This document shows, piece after piece, positions 45,956 through 54,402 of a DNA stretch of 64,000 bases. The stretch lies in the NCBI GenBank assembly GCA_944390825.1, contig CALXRG010000001.1:1-64000 (forward strand). The letters run 5' to 3'. The stretch comes from an uncultured Akkermansia sp. Lineage in GTDB: Bacteria > Verrucomicrobiota > Verrucomicrobiia > Verrucomicrobiales > Akkermansiaceae. The notes beneath the pieces were generated by a model that was given only the letters and a program-made list of their open reading frames with translations, did not search any database and was not told the DNA's origin. The translations under genes and the position numbers were made by a program. How positions within the stretch are numbered: position 1 is the first letter of the stretch; each line of letters starts with the position of its first letter.

Positions 45956-46242
45956 GGACGGGGCGCGGCTTGCAGTTTCGCCAGTATGCGAAGCATGCGT
46001 GAGCTGGCATTCCGGGAACGGGCTGCCATCAGGTCAAGGCGAACGGTGAGCTTTGCGCTCGGGGTCTCTACCACCGCTCCCCACCCTGGTCTGTCAGCAA
46101 CAGAGGCGTTGTGAAACACCCTGCGCGTTGTGAAACACCCTGCTTTCAGATCAGTCCACCCACACAACTCACACAACGCCTGCCGAGCCGATATAAGACC
46201 GGCATGGTGGGGGGCAGCATCCGGCAGGCACCAAACTGCTCT
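45956..46242. other. Spacer with tandem repeat
   Basis: A minus-strand frame (45943-46176) is open, but most of it overlaps repeats and it is not supported as a gene. Confidence 0.35.
46106..46142. repeat. Two 19-bp-period tandem repeats
   Basis: GCGTTGTGAAACACCCTG occurs at 46106-46123 and 46125-46142. Confidence 0.88.
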
Positions 46243-46566
46243 TCATTCCCGGTGTCCCCGCGACGGTGCCATTTCGCCCCGCGACGGTGCCATTTGGGTA
46301 TCGGGATGACCTTTCTCCAGCAAGATCTGCTGCACATGCCGCAGTTCAGTATCCATGTATTCCGGCAAATCATCCCGATGCGCATCCATCGCGCGAAAGA
46401 CCGCATCCCGGTAATCCAGAGCCTGCCGGTAGGATGCCTCCTCTGATCCGTACTGCAAATCCGAAAAATACCGGGTAATGATGCGCCCGCAGCGTTGGAT
46501 GCTGACGCGCCAACCCTGGAAATCGGTATTCTCGTACGTGTATCGCGTGATGTTCTTGATCTTCAT
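46243..46566 (-). CDS. Small AP2-like protein (copy 2) with duplicated C-terminal tail
   Basis: A 107-residue relative of the AP2-like protein at 22364-22597. The N-terminal AP2-type fold (FQGWRVSIQRCGRIITRYFS and YGSEEASYRQAL) is shared, then the C-terminus differs: a helical extension and a duplicated MAPSRG unit encoded by a 21-bp tandem repeat. Start 46566 is chosen because similarity between the two copies begins there. A TACCAT box 9 nt upstream could be its -10. Probable DNA-binding protein; target unknown. It is divergent from secreted protein gene B. Confidence 0.68.
   Translation of the reverse strand: MKIKNITRYTYENTDFQGWRVSIQRCGRIITRYFSDLQYGSEEASYRQALDYRDAVFRAMDAHRDDLPEYMDTELRHVQQILLEKGHPDTQMAPSRGEMAPSRGHRE
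46256..46295 (-). repeat. Two 21-bp-period coding repeats
   Basis: CCCCGCGACGGTGCCATTT occurs at 46256-46274 and 46277-46295, in frame with the AP2-like gene, extending its C-terminus by one MAPSRGE-type unit. Confidence 0.88.
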
Positions 46567-46670
46567 GGGTGCAGTATGGTAGCGACCCAATGTTGGGCAG
46601 ATATGTTCAATAACATACAGCAAAAAAAAGCCACTTTTGACTGTTTTGTGTCTGCATTCACCGTGAAAGT

Positions 46671-46699
46671 TTGACATCTGAAGGCTCATCTGATAGCAT
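46671..46699 (+). promoter_or_regulatory. Promoter of secreted protein gene B
   Basis: TTGACA (46671-46676), 17 bp, TAGCAT (46694-46699). The ATG at 46726 lies 26 nt past the -10 box, so this leader is short but not absent. Confidence 0.75.
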
Positions 46700-46725
46700 G
46701 GCAGAGAACTCCAAGTCCTCATTAC

Positions 46726-47136
46726 ATGAAACGCCTTCTTACTCTGGCCCTTTCTGTCGTATGCAGTCTACAGCTTCCTTTGGGGGTGGCGACAGCCGCA
46801 CTTATGCTGACCGGCACTGAAGCGTACGCCGTCAGTGGCCCCTACGCCAAGGAAATCGAAACGCTCGGGAAAGCCATACCCATTCTGGATGCGGTCACGG
46901 ACGAAGGCAGCGCCAAATCAGCCGCCACCAAGCTCAAGCAAATGTTCAACGGCATGCCCGTACTCAGCAAAGCAACGAACTCCGACATGGAGGCGCTTGC
47001 CGAAGCCCAAAACAAAATAAGCGAGCGCATGTTCAAGCTCAAGAAGCAGCCCTATTTTGAGGCCTCCGGGCTTCAGGAGGCATGGACGCTTATGACGGAT
47101 CATTTTTCCAGGCGCCGAGCCGTCAATGCACGCTGA
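46726..47136 (+). CDS. Small secreted helical protein B
   Basis: A 136-residue protein with a signal peptide of about 35 residues (ending near GTEAYAVS). The mature part is helical, with the motif ILDAVTDEGSAKSAATKLKQ and the C-terminal KKQPYFEASGLQEAWTLMTD, both mirrored in the protein at 45479-45955. No function or family is known to me. Its neighbours are a divergent AP2-like gene and another secreted protein downstream. Confidence 0.6.
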   Translation: MKRLLTLALSVVCSLQLPLGVATAALMLTGTEAYAVSGPYAKEIETLGKAIPILDAVTDEGSAKSAATKLKQMFNGMPVLSKATNSDMEALAEAQNKISERMFKLKKQPYFEASGLQEAWTLMTDHFSRRRAVNAR

Positions 47137-47203
47137 CGGGCCGGACGGATAGGACTTTTCACACGGTACGCTTTTTGTTCATTATCTGCATATTCTCCTG
47201 TTT

Positions 47204-47920
47204 ATGAATGCGCCTCTCATCACCTGCCTGACGTTCATTTCGACGTTTCCCCTGGTGGCCGACATCGCCGTGGACACCTCCGCACCCAAGCTGCCCCCTC
47301 CCCCCTCGGGGGAGACGGTCACCCTCAACCCGGAAGTCATCGGAAGATTGACCAAAGAAATCGGTGGAGTGCTCCAGCTTCCGGGGCAAACACCGAATCA
47401 GGCTGCTCAGGCAGGCGGGGAACGCTCGGCCCCGCCTCTGAGTCCGTTGCCCGGGGAGCAACCCGGCAACGCAGCGGTCTCTCTGCCGGCTCCGGCGTCC
47501 CCGGTGCCGGCCGCGGCGGCAGCAACTCCGCAGCCTTCCGCCTCCACTGCGCCGGCCTCGTCTGCGGTGTCTCAGCCTCTCCTGCCCGCATATCCGGCGA
47601 ATGAGAGCCTCGCCCGGTGGCAGGATGCCATGGAAGCCTATGGCTCAGATGCGATGCCGGTACGCCTGCTGGCTCTCCTTCAAAGCCTCAATCCGCAAAA
47701 ACCCCTTGCTCAGAACGAAGAAGCCTACACCGAAGCCCTGGCCTGCCACCGGCTTGCTCTCAGCGGCAACGCTGCGGCTATGCGACAGCTTGCCCGAGCC
47801 TTTGAAAGCGGCAGCCTTGCCGGGCTCGTCTTTCCCCAGAGCATGGTAGCCTCGTACTTTTTTATGAACAAGGCACAGAGCTCGCTTCCGGATCTCAAGC
47901 CATCGCCGGCCAATCCATAA
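47204..47920 (+). CDS. Exported Pro/Ala-rich protein with helical C-terminus
   Basis: A 238-residue protein with a short signal-like N-terminus (residues 1-19). Residues about 30-135 are Pro/Ala/Ser/Gln-rich and probably disordered. The last 95 residues are helical and look Sel1-like (AYTEALACHRLALSGNAAAM, then LARAFESGSLAG). It lies 67 nt after secreted protein B on the same strand. The promoter is unclear, so it may be co-transcribed. Function unknown. Confidence 0.55.
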   Translation: MNAPLITCLTFISTFPLVADIAVDTSAPKLPPPPSGETVTLNPEVIGRLTKEIGGVLQLPGQTPNQAAQAGGERSAPPLSPLPGEQPGNAAVSLPAPASPVPAAAAATPQPSASTAPASSAVSQPLLPAYPANESLARWQDAMEAYGSDAMPVRLLALLQSLNPQKPLAQNEEAYTEALACHRLALSGNAAAMRQLARAFESGSLAGLVFPQSMVASYFFMNKAQSSLPDLKPSPANP

Positions 47921-47937
47921 GAGAGCATAAGAGAGCA
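47917..47937. repeat. Two 10-bp tandem repeats copying a stop codon
   Basis: ATAAGAGAGC occurs twice back to back. The first copy contains the TAA stop of the preceding gene. Confidence 0.75.
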
Positions 47938-47978
47938 TTGCAGGATGGTGGGACACCTGGAGAGCCTCAAAGCATCCT

Positions 47979-48013
47979 GTATCACGGTGCCCGGTTCCCC
48001 GTATCACGGTGCC
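47979..48013. repeat. 22-bp-period direct repeat
   Basis: GTATCACGGTGCC occurs at 47979-47991 and 48001-48013 in the 287-bp gene-free spacer that ends at 48207. Confidence 0.75.
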
Positions 48014-48207
48014 TTGTACCTGCGTTTTTGTTCCCAGTCCCCGCACAGCTGCGTGCCGGGACATGGAGTCACGGCTAAGCGCCCGGCTTCCTGGCCCGAG
48101 ACCGGGCACACCGCGCAGCACCTGCCGCGGCAGACGACCATGCCACCGATATAACGCTGCGGCGGATCGCCCCAAGCTCCCAGCCAAGGTAGCGCGGGCC
48201 GCCATAT

Positions 48208-49293
48208 CTACCCGAGTATCAGATGAATCAGCCAGTCCATTTCCTTGCTGCTGTAGCGGTGATCCAGCGGCAAAGGCAACAGAGAGCGGGCAAGCTCATT
48301 CTCGGAGCTCTCAGCAGGGCAATTCTCGATGACCTCGGGCCACAACAGCGGCAGAGCCACTCCCCGGTCGATCAAGTCGTCCCTCAACCCGGGAATTCCG
48401 CTCAGCAGCGGGTAGCAGAACGGACCGTGGGGCAATGTCTCGGGCAAGGTCAGGCGATTAATCGGGCCCAGCGCCGCATGGAGCTGCGCGTAGTTCTCGC
48501 GGCGGCGGGCATCGATGCTCTCCCAGTCAACCTGCTGCACCAACCGCCGGGTCAGGCGGGACATGCGGCTTGCAGGAGCACTCAACTCAGCTTCAGCGGC
48601 TTCCCCTGCCGCCAGCGCTGCCCACGCTCCACCATCTCGCCGCAGCAGCAGAGGCTCCACCCGGTGCTCACTGGAAGCAACCGCCTCCGGAAGAGGAATC
48701 TCAAAGGACGCTACAGCGACGCCTCCATCCGGCACTCCCGCAAACTTTCGCAAACTGTAAAAAGAAGCCCACTTCGCAGCGGGAAGCCGCATCCCCCCGT
48801 ATCGGGAAAAAAGAGCCATGGTTGCGTCCACCACAACCAGTCCCGGGAAAGAGGAAGCAACCCGCATCACCATTTCCCCCGACACCCCGAAATAATCAGT
48901 CAGCAGCAGCACATCATCCTCTCCCGCGTTCTCCGGCAAGATCGGCTCCAGAGATAAGGCAACGCCATACGGAACTCCAGGCAGGCCGATTCTCCCGAGC
49001 GGTTCCCAGACGGTTGCGCATGTAAAACGGGGCACCAGGACGCGCCGAAGCGGCGGCAACCCCTGCGATTCGCGGCGACGCACTTCCCCCAGCAGGATGC
49101 ACTCCCAGGCGGCCCGTCCGCTGTGAAACATGCCACAAAAGGGGGTCTCCCGAAACCCGGCAAAGCACAGCGGACTTCCCGCAACTGCGTGACTCTTTCC
49201 CTCCGGAAGGTCATCCGCAAAAGCGACCATACTCCCTTCACCTTCCGGGGACACGCCACCAGCCCACTCCCATGGCAGGATGCCACCCATCAT
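48208..49293 (-). CDS. PLP-dependent DegT/DnrJ-like aminotransferase
   Basis: A protein of about 361 residues with the fold-type I aminotransferase pattern: FHSGRAAWECILLGE, VLVPRFTCATVWEP, DDVLLLTDYFGVSG, VVVDATMALFSRYG and the PLP-Lys region FYSLRKFAGVPDGGVAV. This resembles DegT/DnrJ/EryC1/StrS enzymes of amino-sugar synthesis; the substrate is unknown. The frame remains open to 49476 but would then cross a G10 tract and simple sequence. The tandem ATGs at 49290-49293 are preferred. TACGAT on the minus strand near 49316 may be the -10 box. The start is the least certain part. Confidence 0.7.
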   Translation of the reverse strand: MMGGILPWEWAGGVSPEGEGSMVAFADDLPEGKSHAVAGSPLCFAGFRETPFCGMFHSGRAAWECILLGEVRRRESQGLPPLRRVLVPRFTCATVWEPLGRIGLPGVPYGVALSLEPILPENAGEDDVLLLTDYFGVSGEMVMRVASSFPGLVVVDATMALFSRYGGMRLPAAKWASFYSLRKFAGVPDGGVAVASFEIPLPEAVASSEHRVEPLLLRRDGGAWAALAAGEAAEAELSAPASRMSRLTRRLVQQVDWESIDARRRENYAQLHAALGPINRLTLPETLPHGPFCYPLLSGIPGLRDDLIDRGVALPLLWPEVIENCPAESSENELARSLLPLPLDHRYSSKEMDWLIHLILG

Positions 49294-49388
49294 CTCCCCG
49301 GGAGGCAACCATGTTTTGATCGTATCAGCCGCTTCGTGCACTGAACGCAGCGTAGCACATCCCGGCTTACCGGGCAAGGCGATTCTGC

Positions 49389-49398
49389 GGGGGGGGGG
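49389..49398. repeat. G10 homopolymer
   Basis: Ten consecutive G residues lie between the aminotransferase gene and khpA. If the aminotransferase started further upstream, slippage here would change its frame. Confidence 0.7.
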
Positions 49399-49502
49399 AC
49401 GCCCTCCTCCCCACCCGAGAACCCCTTCGGTGCGTTTTATTTTGACGCAATGCCGGCAGAATGCGTCGCATCGCAAATTGCGGAAACTGGCAGGATGCGG
49501 GC

Positions 49503-49531
49503 TTGACAGCGGGGGAAAGCCTGCCTATGAT
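49503..49531 (+). promoter_or_regulatory. khpA promoter
   Basis: TTGACA (49503-49508), 17 bp, TATGAT (49526-49531), close to consensus. The ATG of a short upstream ORF is 4 nt past it. Confidence 0.82.
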
Positions 49532-49535
49532 AGCC

Positions 49536-49580
49536 ATGTCTGAGCACATCAGCTGCGACGACCATCCCCTTTCAGATTGA
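49536..49580 (+). CDS. Fourteen-codon upstream ORF before khpA
   Basis: ATG at 49536, 14 codons (MSEHISCDDHPLSD) and TGA, ending 4 nt before the khpA ATG. Its start lies almost at the predicted transcription start, so it would be translated leaderless. It may deliver ribosomes to khpA, which has no Shine-Dalgarno sequence. Conservation in relatives would decide. Confidence 0.4.
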   Translation: MSEHISCDDHPLSD

Positions 49581-49584
49581 TCTT

Positions 49585-49875
49585 ATGAAGCAACTTGTCG
49601 AATCCATAGGCCGATACCTCCTGGCGGTAACTACACCGCTGATCAAGCACCCGGAAGCCGCAGAACTCCGGGTTGCGTCGTCTCCCGCAGGCGATCTTGT
49701 GCGTTTCCGCCTGATTCTCAAGCAATCGGATGTTGCACGTGTCATCGGCCGCAACGGCATGACAGCCTCAGCCATTCGCTCCATGGCGAAGGCTGCCGGC
49801 GAAAAAATGGGCTTCAAGGTAATTGTACACATCCTGTCCGACGAAGAAGTGGCCGACGAACCCGCCGCTAACTGA
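49585..49875 (+). CDS. khpA: KH-domain RNA-binding protein KhpA
   Basis: A 96-residue single-KH protein. The GxxG loop is VIGRNGMTASAIRSM, preceded by RFRLILKQSDVAR and followed by a helix and the strand MGFKVIVHILSD. Single-KH proteins of this size, often encoded near rpsP or with KhpB, bind RNA broadly; here neither neighbour is present. The frame is preceded by a short upstream ORF. priA follows 110 nt downstream. Confidence 0.88.
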   Translation: MKQLVESIGRYLLAVTTPLIKHPEAAELRVASSPAGDLVRFRLILKQSDVARVIGRNGMTASAIRSMAKAAGEKMGFKVIVHILSDEEVADEPAAN

Positions 49876-49985
49876 GCCTCAGGTACTGTGCATGATGCCG
49901 GCGATGCGGATTCGCCGGTTCGCCTCATTTCCCGGCACCTCGTTCCGATTGGCACCATTCACTTTCCGGCACTCTCCCTATCTCC

Positions 49986-52241
49986 ATGCAGGAACTCTTC
50001 GGCGATGACTGCTCCGCGCCGCTTGCAGCCAAGGTGCTCCTGGACGGACGCGATGACATGGTGTTTGACTATGCGATTCCACGTGGAATGGCAGAGCACG
50101 TGAAGCGCGGTTGCCGCGTTACCGTTCCGCTGAGAGGAGGACAGGCTACGGGCACGGTACTGGCTGTAGCTGAGCCGGAGCCGCAACTGGGAGGCAAGCT
50201 GCGTCCTCTCACCAAGCTGGTGGATGAAGCCCCGATTATATCGTCCGTGCTGCTGGACCTGGCTGAATGGGCAGCGCGGTATTACGCCGTGAGCGTCGAG
50301 CAAATGATCCGCTGCATCATCCCTGAAGCCGTGAGGCAGGAGCGGCACGATGAAAAAACCCGCAAGGTGGTGCACCTCGAATCCTGGCCGGATGATGATA
50401 CTCTCAACAAGATCAACGCCCGAGCCCCCCGCCAGGCCTCCATCCTGCGCTATCTGCACAACCTGCCGGAGCATCGTGCATTCCTCGCTGATCTGGGCGG
50501 GACTCCCGCCCTGAACCCTGCACGGGCCCTGCAACAGCGGGGATTTGTCCGCATCAGCGAGGAAGCCATCCACCGGGACCCGGCTGGCAATGAACAATTT
50601 GCCGCAACCACCCCCCTGGAGCTCAACCCGGAGCAACAAGCCGCTCTTGATCGCATCAATGAAGCCTCCGATGCCGGCTCCACGCAGCCACTTCTCCTGC
50701 AGGGAGTAACAGGCTCCGGCAAAACGGAAGTGTACCTGCAAGCCGCAGCCCGGGCCATGGCCCGTGGGCGTGGTGTGCTGATTCTGGTGCCGGAGATTTC
50801 GCTGACTCCCCAGACGATGGCCCGCTTTAAAGGGCGCTTCGCCGACACACCCGAAGCGGTGGCCATCCTGCACAGTGCCATGAGTGACGGTGAGCGCTTC
50901 GATGAATGGCATGCCATCCGCCGCGGCAAGGCGCGCATCGCGATTGGCCCGCGCTCCGCCGTCTTTGCGCCCGTACAACAACTGGGACTGATCATCGTCG
51001 ACGAGGAGCATGACCCCTCCTACAAACAGGAAAACACCCCCCGCTACCATGGCCGGGATCTCGCCGTGCTGAGAGCGCGCATGGAAGGAGCCACTATCGT
51101 GCTGGGATCAGCCACCCCCTCCCTGGAATCGCTCTACAATGCCCAAACCGGCAAGTACAGCCTGCTGCGCATGGACCACCGCGCCGATGGCCAGCGCCTG
51201 CCGCTCACCCGCGTGCTCGACATGCGCACGGAGCCGAAGGACAAACGCTACCAGGGAATCCTCAGCGAGCGGCTGCGCATGGCCATCGACCAGAGACTCC
51301 AGCGCGGCGAGCAAGTCATTCTCTTTCTCAACAGGCGTGGTTTTGCCCGTTCTCTTCAATGCCCGGACTGCGGACACGTGGTCACCTGCGAGCACTGCTC
51401 CATGCCGATGACCTATCACATCACCGAAAATCGCCTGATCTGCCACATCTGCGGCTACCGTGCCGTCGTCCCCCATGCCTGTCCTGAGTGTCATTCCCGG
51501 GGCATTCTGCTGGAAGGCTGCGGGACCCAAAAGGTGGAAGCCATCCTCCGGCGCGGCTTCCCGCAAGCCCGGCTCCAGCGCGTTGATGCCGATGTTGCCG
51601 TGCGCAAGAACGCCCTGCGCGACATCCTGGCGGCCTTCCGAGCGCACCGCATCGATATTCTGCTGGGCACGCAGATGATTTCCAAGGGACTGGACTTCCC
51701 CGGAGTCACCCTTGTGGGGGTACTCAACGCCGATATCGGGCTGAACCTGCCCGATCCCCGAGCAGCGGAGCGCACCTTCCAGCTGCTGACCCAAGTTGCA
51801 GGCCGGGCCGGTCGCGGCGATCTGGCCGGGGAGGTCATCATCCAGACCTACTCACCCCAGGCAGCAGCCATTCAATTCGCACGTCGTCACGATACGGACG
51901 GATTTGCTGAAAATGAACTGGGACTGCGCCGTGAGTTTCAGTACCCGCCCTTCACCCACATGGCAGTCCTCACCGTGCGCTCAGTGCAAGAGGAATTAGC
52001 CCGTTTTTCGCTGGAGACACTGCACAAGCGGCTGGAAGCGGCCCTGCCGCCCCACGTCCAAATCAGCCCGCCCATTCCGTCGCCCATCGCCAAAAGCTAT
52101 GGTCAATTCCGCTACCAGTGCACGCTGTCATCGCCCTCGGCGCGCAGCATTGCCGACACCTGTTCCCGCGTGCTGGCCGACATGAACTTCGGCGACGAAA
52201 TTGTAGCAACCCTCGATATCGACGCCTACACCTTCTCGTGA
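49986..52241 (+). CDS. priA: Primosomal replication-restart helicase PriA
   Basis: A 751-residue 3'-to-5' DNA helicase that reloads DnaB at stalled forks. An N-terminal 3'-DNA-binding domain (KVLLDGRDDMVFDYAIPRGM) is followed by Walker A GVTGSGKTEVYL, DEEHD, and GSATPSLES. The zinc-binding cysteines are all present in CPDCGHVVTCEHC, CHICGYRAVVPHACPEC and the following loop. The C-terminal helicase lobe has QVAGRAGRGDLAGEVIIQT. It may be co-transcribed with khpA; no clear promoter was found in the 110-nt gap. Confidence 0.96.
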   Translation: MQELFGDDCSAPLAAKVLLDGRDDMVFDYAIPRGMAEHVKRGCRVTVPLRGGQATGTVLAVAEPEPQLGGKLRPLTKLVDEAPIISSVLLDLAEWAARYYAVSVEQMIRCIIPEAVRQERHDEKTRKVVHLESWPDDDTLNKINARAPRQASILRYLHNLPEHRAFLADLGGTPALNPARALQQRGFVRISEEAIHRDPAGNEQFAATTPLELNPEQQAALDRINEASDAGSTQPLLLQGVTGSGKTEVYLQAAARAMARGRGVLILVPEISLTPQTMARFKGRFADTPEAVAILHSAMSDGERFDEWHAIRRGKARIAIGPRSAVFAPVQQLGLIIVDEEHDPSYKQENTPRYHGRDLAVLRARMEGATIVLGSATPSLESLYNAQTGKYSLLRMDHRADGQRLPLTRVLDMRTEPKDKRYQGILSERLRMAIDQRLQRGEQVILFLNRRGFARSLQCPDCGHVVTCEHCSMPMTYHITENRLICHICGYRAVVPHACPECHSRGILLEGCGTQKVEAILRRGFPQARLQRVDADVAVRKNALRDILAAFRAHRIDILLGTQMISKGLDFPGVTLVGVLNADIGLNLPDPRAAERTFQLLTQVAGRAGRGDLAGEVIIQTYSPQAAAIQFARRHDTDGFAENELGLRREFQYPPFTHMAVLTVRSVQEELARFSLETLHKRLEAALPPHVQISPPIPSPIAKSYGQFRYQCTLSSPSARSIADTCSRVLADMNFGDEIVATLDIDAYTFS

Positions 52242-52320
52242 AACGGCAATAGAATCTCTCCCGCCGCTGCTCCTCAGTGCGGGCTGACGCAGTTTCTCTC
52301 CGGTATGCGTATGTTATAGA

Positions 52321-52350
52321 TTGACGGAGATGGGCTGTAGCGTCTATACT
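52321..52350 (+). promoter_or_regulatory. Promoter of the thioredoxin-like gene
   Basis: TTGACG (52321-52326), 18 bp, TATACT (52345-52350). The leader is about 52 nt, longer than typical here. Confidence 0.7.
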
Positions 52351-52408
52351 GTACTCATCGCATCGGAGATTCTGTTTGCTCCGTCACCATCAACACACCA
52401 GACCAACC

Positions 52409-52963
52409 ATGAACACCAAGTCACTGCTCTGCGGACTGTTAGCCTTCACCCTCTTCGCCACGGCTCCTATCGTCACAGCCCAGCCGACCGATGGACAGGA
52501 AAGCTCATCAAAAGTTGCCGAAAAATCCCGAGGGTCAGAAATGGAGCAAAGCCTTAAAAAGGTCAAATCCTTCAACGGGCGCATCAACAAAAAAGCCAAG
52601 TACTACATCTACCTTCAGTCGGCCAGCTGGTGCCCACCGTGCCGTGCGGAAATGCCCGAAATAGCCAAGCAATACGCCGCCATGAAGCGCCACGACGTCG
52701 AAATCATCCTTTGCTCCTGCGACAGGAGCACCGATGACGCCAAGAACTTCCTGAAAATCAATAAAGCCAAGTTTCCCGCCATTACACAGGAGGATGCGGC
52801 AAAGCTTCCCGGTTTTGTCCGGGCCAACGGCATCCCCTATGCCATTTTTGTCACCGCCGATGGCGATACCATCACATCTGGCCACGGTATGATCGTCAAG
52901 GACTGGAAATCCATCATTGAAAAATGGGAAGCAGAGCATGCTTCCGAAACGGGAGAGCTCTAG
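52409..52963 (+). CDS. Periplasmic thioredoxin-like protein (TlpA type)
   Basis: A 184-residue exported protein with a signal peptide (about 1-24, VTAQP). The thioredoxin fold carries the active-site WCPPC in SASWCPPCRAEMPEI and the cis-Pro loop in NGIPYAIFV. It is probably a thiol-disulfide reductase in the periplasm, for example in cytochrome c or disulfide maintenance. The in-frame ATG at 52376 is rejected because residues before 52409 would precede the signal peptide. Confidence 0.85.
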   Translation: MNTKSLLCGLLAFTLFATAPIVTAQPTDGQESSSKVAEKSRGSEMEQSLKKVKSFNGRINKKAKYYIYLQSASWCPPCRAEMPEIAKQYAAMKRHDVEIILCSCDRSTDDAKNFLKINKAKFPAITQEDAAKLPGFVRANGIPYAIFVTADGDTITSGHGMIVKDWKSIIEKWEAEHASETGEL

Positions 52964-53187
52964 CACCGCGGCTCTTTTCAGGTACTCTCACAGACTCTCC
53001 GGACTCTGCGCTCAAGTACCCTCCGGAATCTGCTCCACCCTGCTGATTTACATTTCGGCCATCGCCCCGTCTCTCCTGCCGGGGCCCGGTTCTTCGGGTT
53101 CAGGATTCAGGTATCCTTCAGGCCCGCGGCGCTATGTGCTCCTCCCCACCAACGGGTGGGCTCATGCGACCGTTGGCCGTGCCGGAG
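52964..53187. other. Convergent spacer
   Basis: No gene was found. Small inverted repeats lie near 53150-53175, and the efp terminator follows. Confidence 0.45.
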
Positions 53188-53220
53188 AAAAAGCCGTGCA
53201 TCTCAAACGCGATGCACGGC
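53188..53220 (-). terminator. efp terminator
   Basis: A 10-bp stem GCCGTGCATC (53193-53202) and GATGCACGGC (53211-53220), followed on the minus strand by T5. Confidence 0.88.
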
Positions 53221-53253
53221 CCGAAACCTTCAGGAGAAAGAAAAAGCAGCGGA

Positions 53254-53823
53254 TCAGTTGTTGACGCGGCCGAGGTAAGTACCATCTTCCGTCTTAACGG
53301 AAATGCGCTGTCCGGCACTGATGAACAACGGCACCTGAACCACCAGACCCGTAGTCATCGTAGCGCTCTTGTAGACGTTATTGGCGGAGTTGCCCTTGAC
53401 ACCCTCGGGAGCCTCAGCCACTTCCATGGTGATAGCTGCAGGCAGCTCGATGGAGCAAACGGTTTCATCCGTGAAAAGCAGGATGTATGTATTGCCCTCG
53501 ATAAGATAATCCTTGACGGGCTCGACGATATCCTCACTCACGCAAACGTCCTCGTAGGTCTCGGTGTTGAGGAAGTGGTAGCCCATGCCGTCAACGTAGG
53601 AGAACTCCATCTCCTCGCGGCTCAACATCACACCCTCCAGGAAGTCGTTGGAAGTGAGGCGCAGGTTATAATCCTTCTTGGTGGCAATGCTGCGGATGGT
53701 CATCTGTACATAGGAGGCCATGCGGGGGGGCGTCTTGAGCTGGCTCTCACGAACGACACAGATATCGCCATTGTAGTTCACGGCGTGACCTTTACGAAGC
53801 TGAATAACGGGGACTTTTGCCAT
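53254..53823 (-). CDS. efp: Elongation factor P with arginine at the tip
   Basis: A 189-residue three-domain translation factor that relieves stalling at polyproline. Domain I (PVIQLRKGHAVNYNGDICVV), the OB domain and the C-terminal GLVVQVPLFISAGQRISVKTEDGTYLGR are intact. The loop that carries the modified residue in other bacteria reads KTPPRMAS, with Arg34 where E. coli has Lys34. Arg is used by EarP-type and EfpL-type factors, but the surrounding residues differ from both. The start is fixed by the promoter spacing (9 nt). Confidence 0.94.
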   Translation of the reverse strand: MAKVPVIQLRKGHAVNYNGDICVVRESQLKTPPRMASYVQMTIRSIATKKDYNLRLTSNDFLEGVMLSREEMEFSYVDGMGYHFLNTETYEDVCVSEDIVEPVKDYLIEGNTYILLFTDETVCSIELPAAITMEVAEAPEGVKGNSANNVYKSATMTTGLVVQVPLFISAGQRISVKTEDGTYLGRVNN

Positions 53824-53832
53824 AACGCGCGC

Positions 53833-53861
53833 AGCGTATCAAAGCATCTCCTTTTAGTCAA
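53833..53861 (-). promoter_or_regulatory. efp promoter inside the end of gtrA
   Basis: Minus strand TTGACT (53856-53861), 17 bp, TACGCT (53833-53838), 9 nt to the ATG. The -35 box is formed by the last Leu-Asp codons and stop of gtrA. Confidence 0.72.
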
Positions 53862-54390
53862 GCCTTTTCTCATCGCCATGCTTCAAAAAGAAGCGTACCA
53901 TCAGGAAGTTGATGGGGAACACCACCATGTAGACAGGAAGCGGCAGGAGTGTATCCGGTTTGCTGAGAATGGGGAAAAGCTCCACTAGCCACGGGGCTCC
54001 CCACTGCAGCAAGGATGCGAGGGCCTGTCCGGCGCCCAGCCAAAGGAAAAAGTTGAGCATGACCAGGTGCATGCCGTAATTGACTGCGTGACTGAAAGCA
54101 AAACCCACTCCCTTCCCGACGCTGCCTTTCGTTTTGAAGGTCCACTTGAGTGAAACCACGTAGTTGGCGATGAAGCTCAACGCATACCCCACACTGTAGG
54201 TGATGTTGAGCGCGACCTGATCCTGTGGTGCCTGCAGGCAGAACAAAGCATTGAGCGCGACGTAGATACCCCAATGCAGCACCGTAGCCCCAAGACCCAC
54301 GACGAAAAAGCGGATGAACTCCCCGCCGAATTTATGCCAGATGGGGGACATACTCCCGGCTGTCACTCTCTGCTGCCCTTTTGCCTGCAT
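53854..54390 (-). CDS. GtrA family membrane protein
   Basis: A 178-residue protein with four transmembrane helices and the GtrA pattern: GGEFIRFFVVGLGATVLHWG, then NITYSVGYALSFIANYVVSLKWTF and PVYMVVFPINFLMVRFF. GtrA proteins are thought to flip lipid-linked sugars for glucosylation of surface polysaccharides or teichoic-type polymers. A shorter start at Met14 is possible. It begins 12 nt after the SDR gene and belongs to that operon. Confidence 0.88.
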   Translation of the reverse strand: MQAKGQQRVTAGSMSPIWHKFGGEFIRFFVVGLGATVLHWGIYVALNALFCLQAPQDQVALNITYSVGYALSFIANYVVSLKWTFKTKGSVGKGVGFAFSHAVNYGMHLVMLNFFLWLGAGQALASLLQWGAPWLVELFPILSKPDTLLPLPVYMVVFPINFLMVRFFLKHGDEKRLD

Positions 54391-54402
54391 ATCCCACAGT
54401 GC

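Noticed and set aside
45943..46176. 77-residue minus-strand frame
   Set aside because: Its start lies in a tandem repeat and it overlaps the end of secreted protein A; no family signal.
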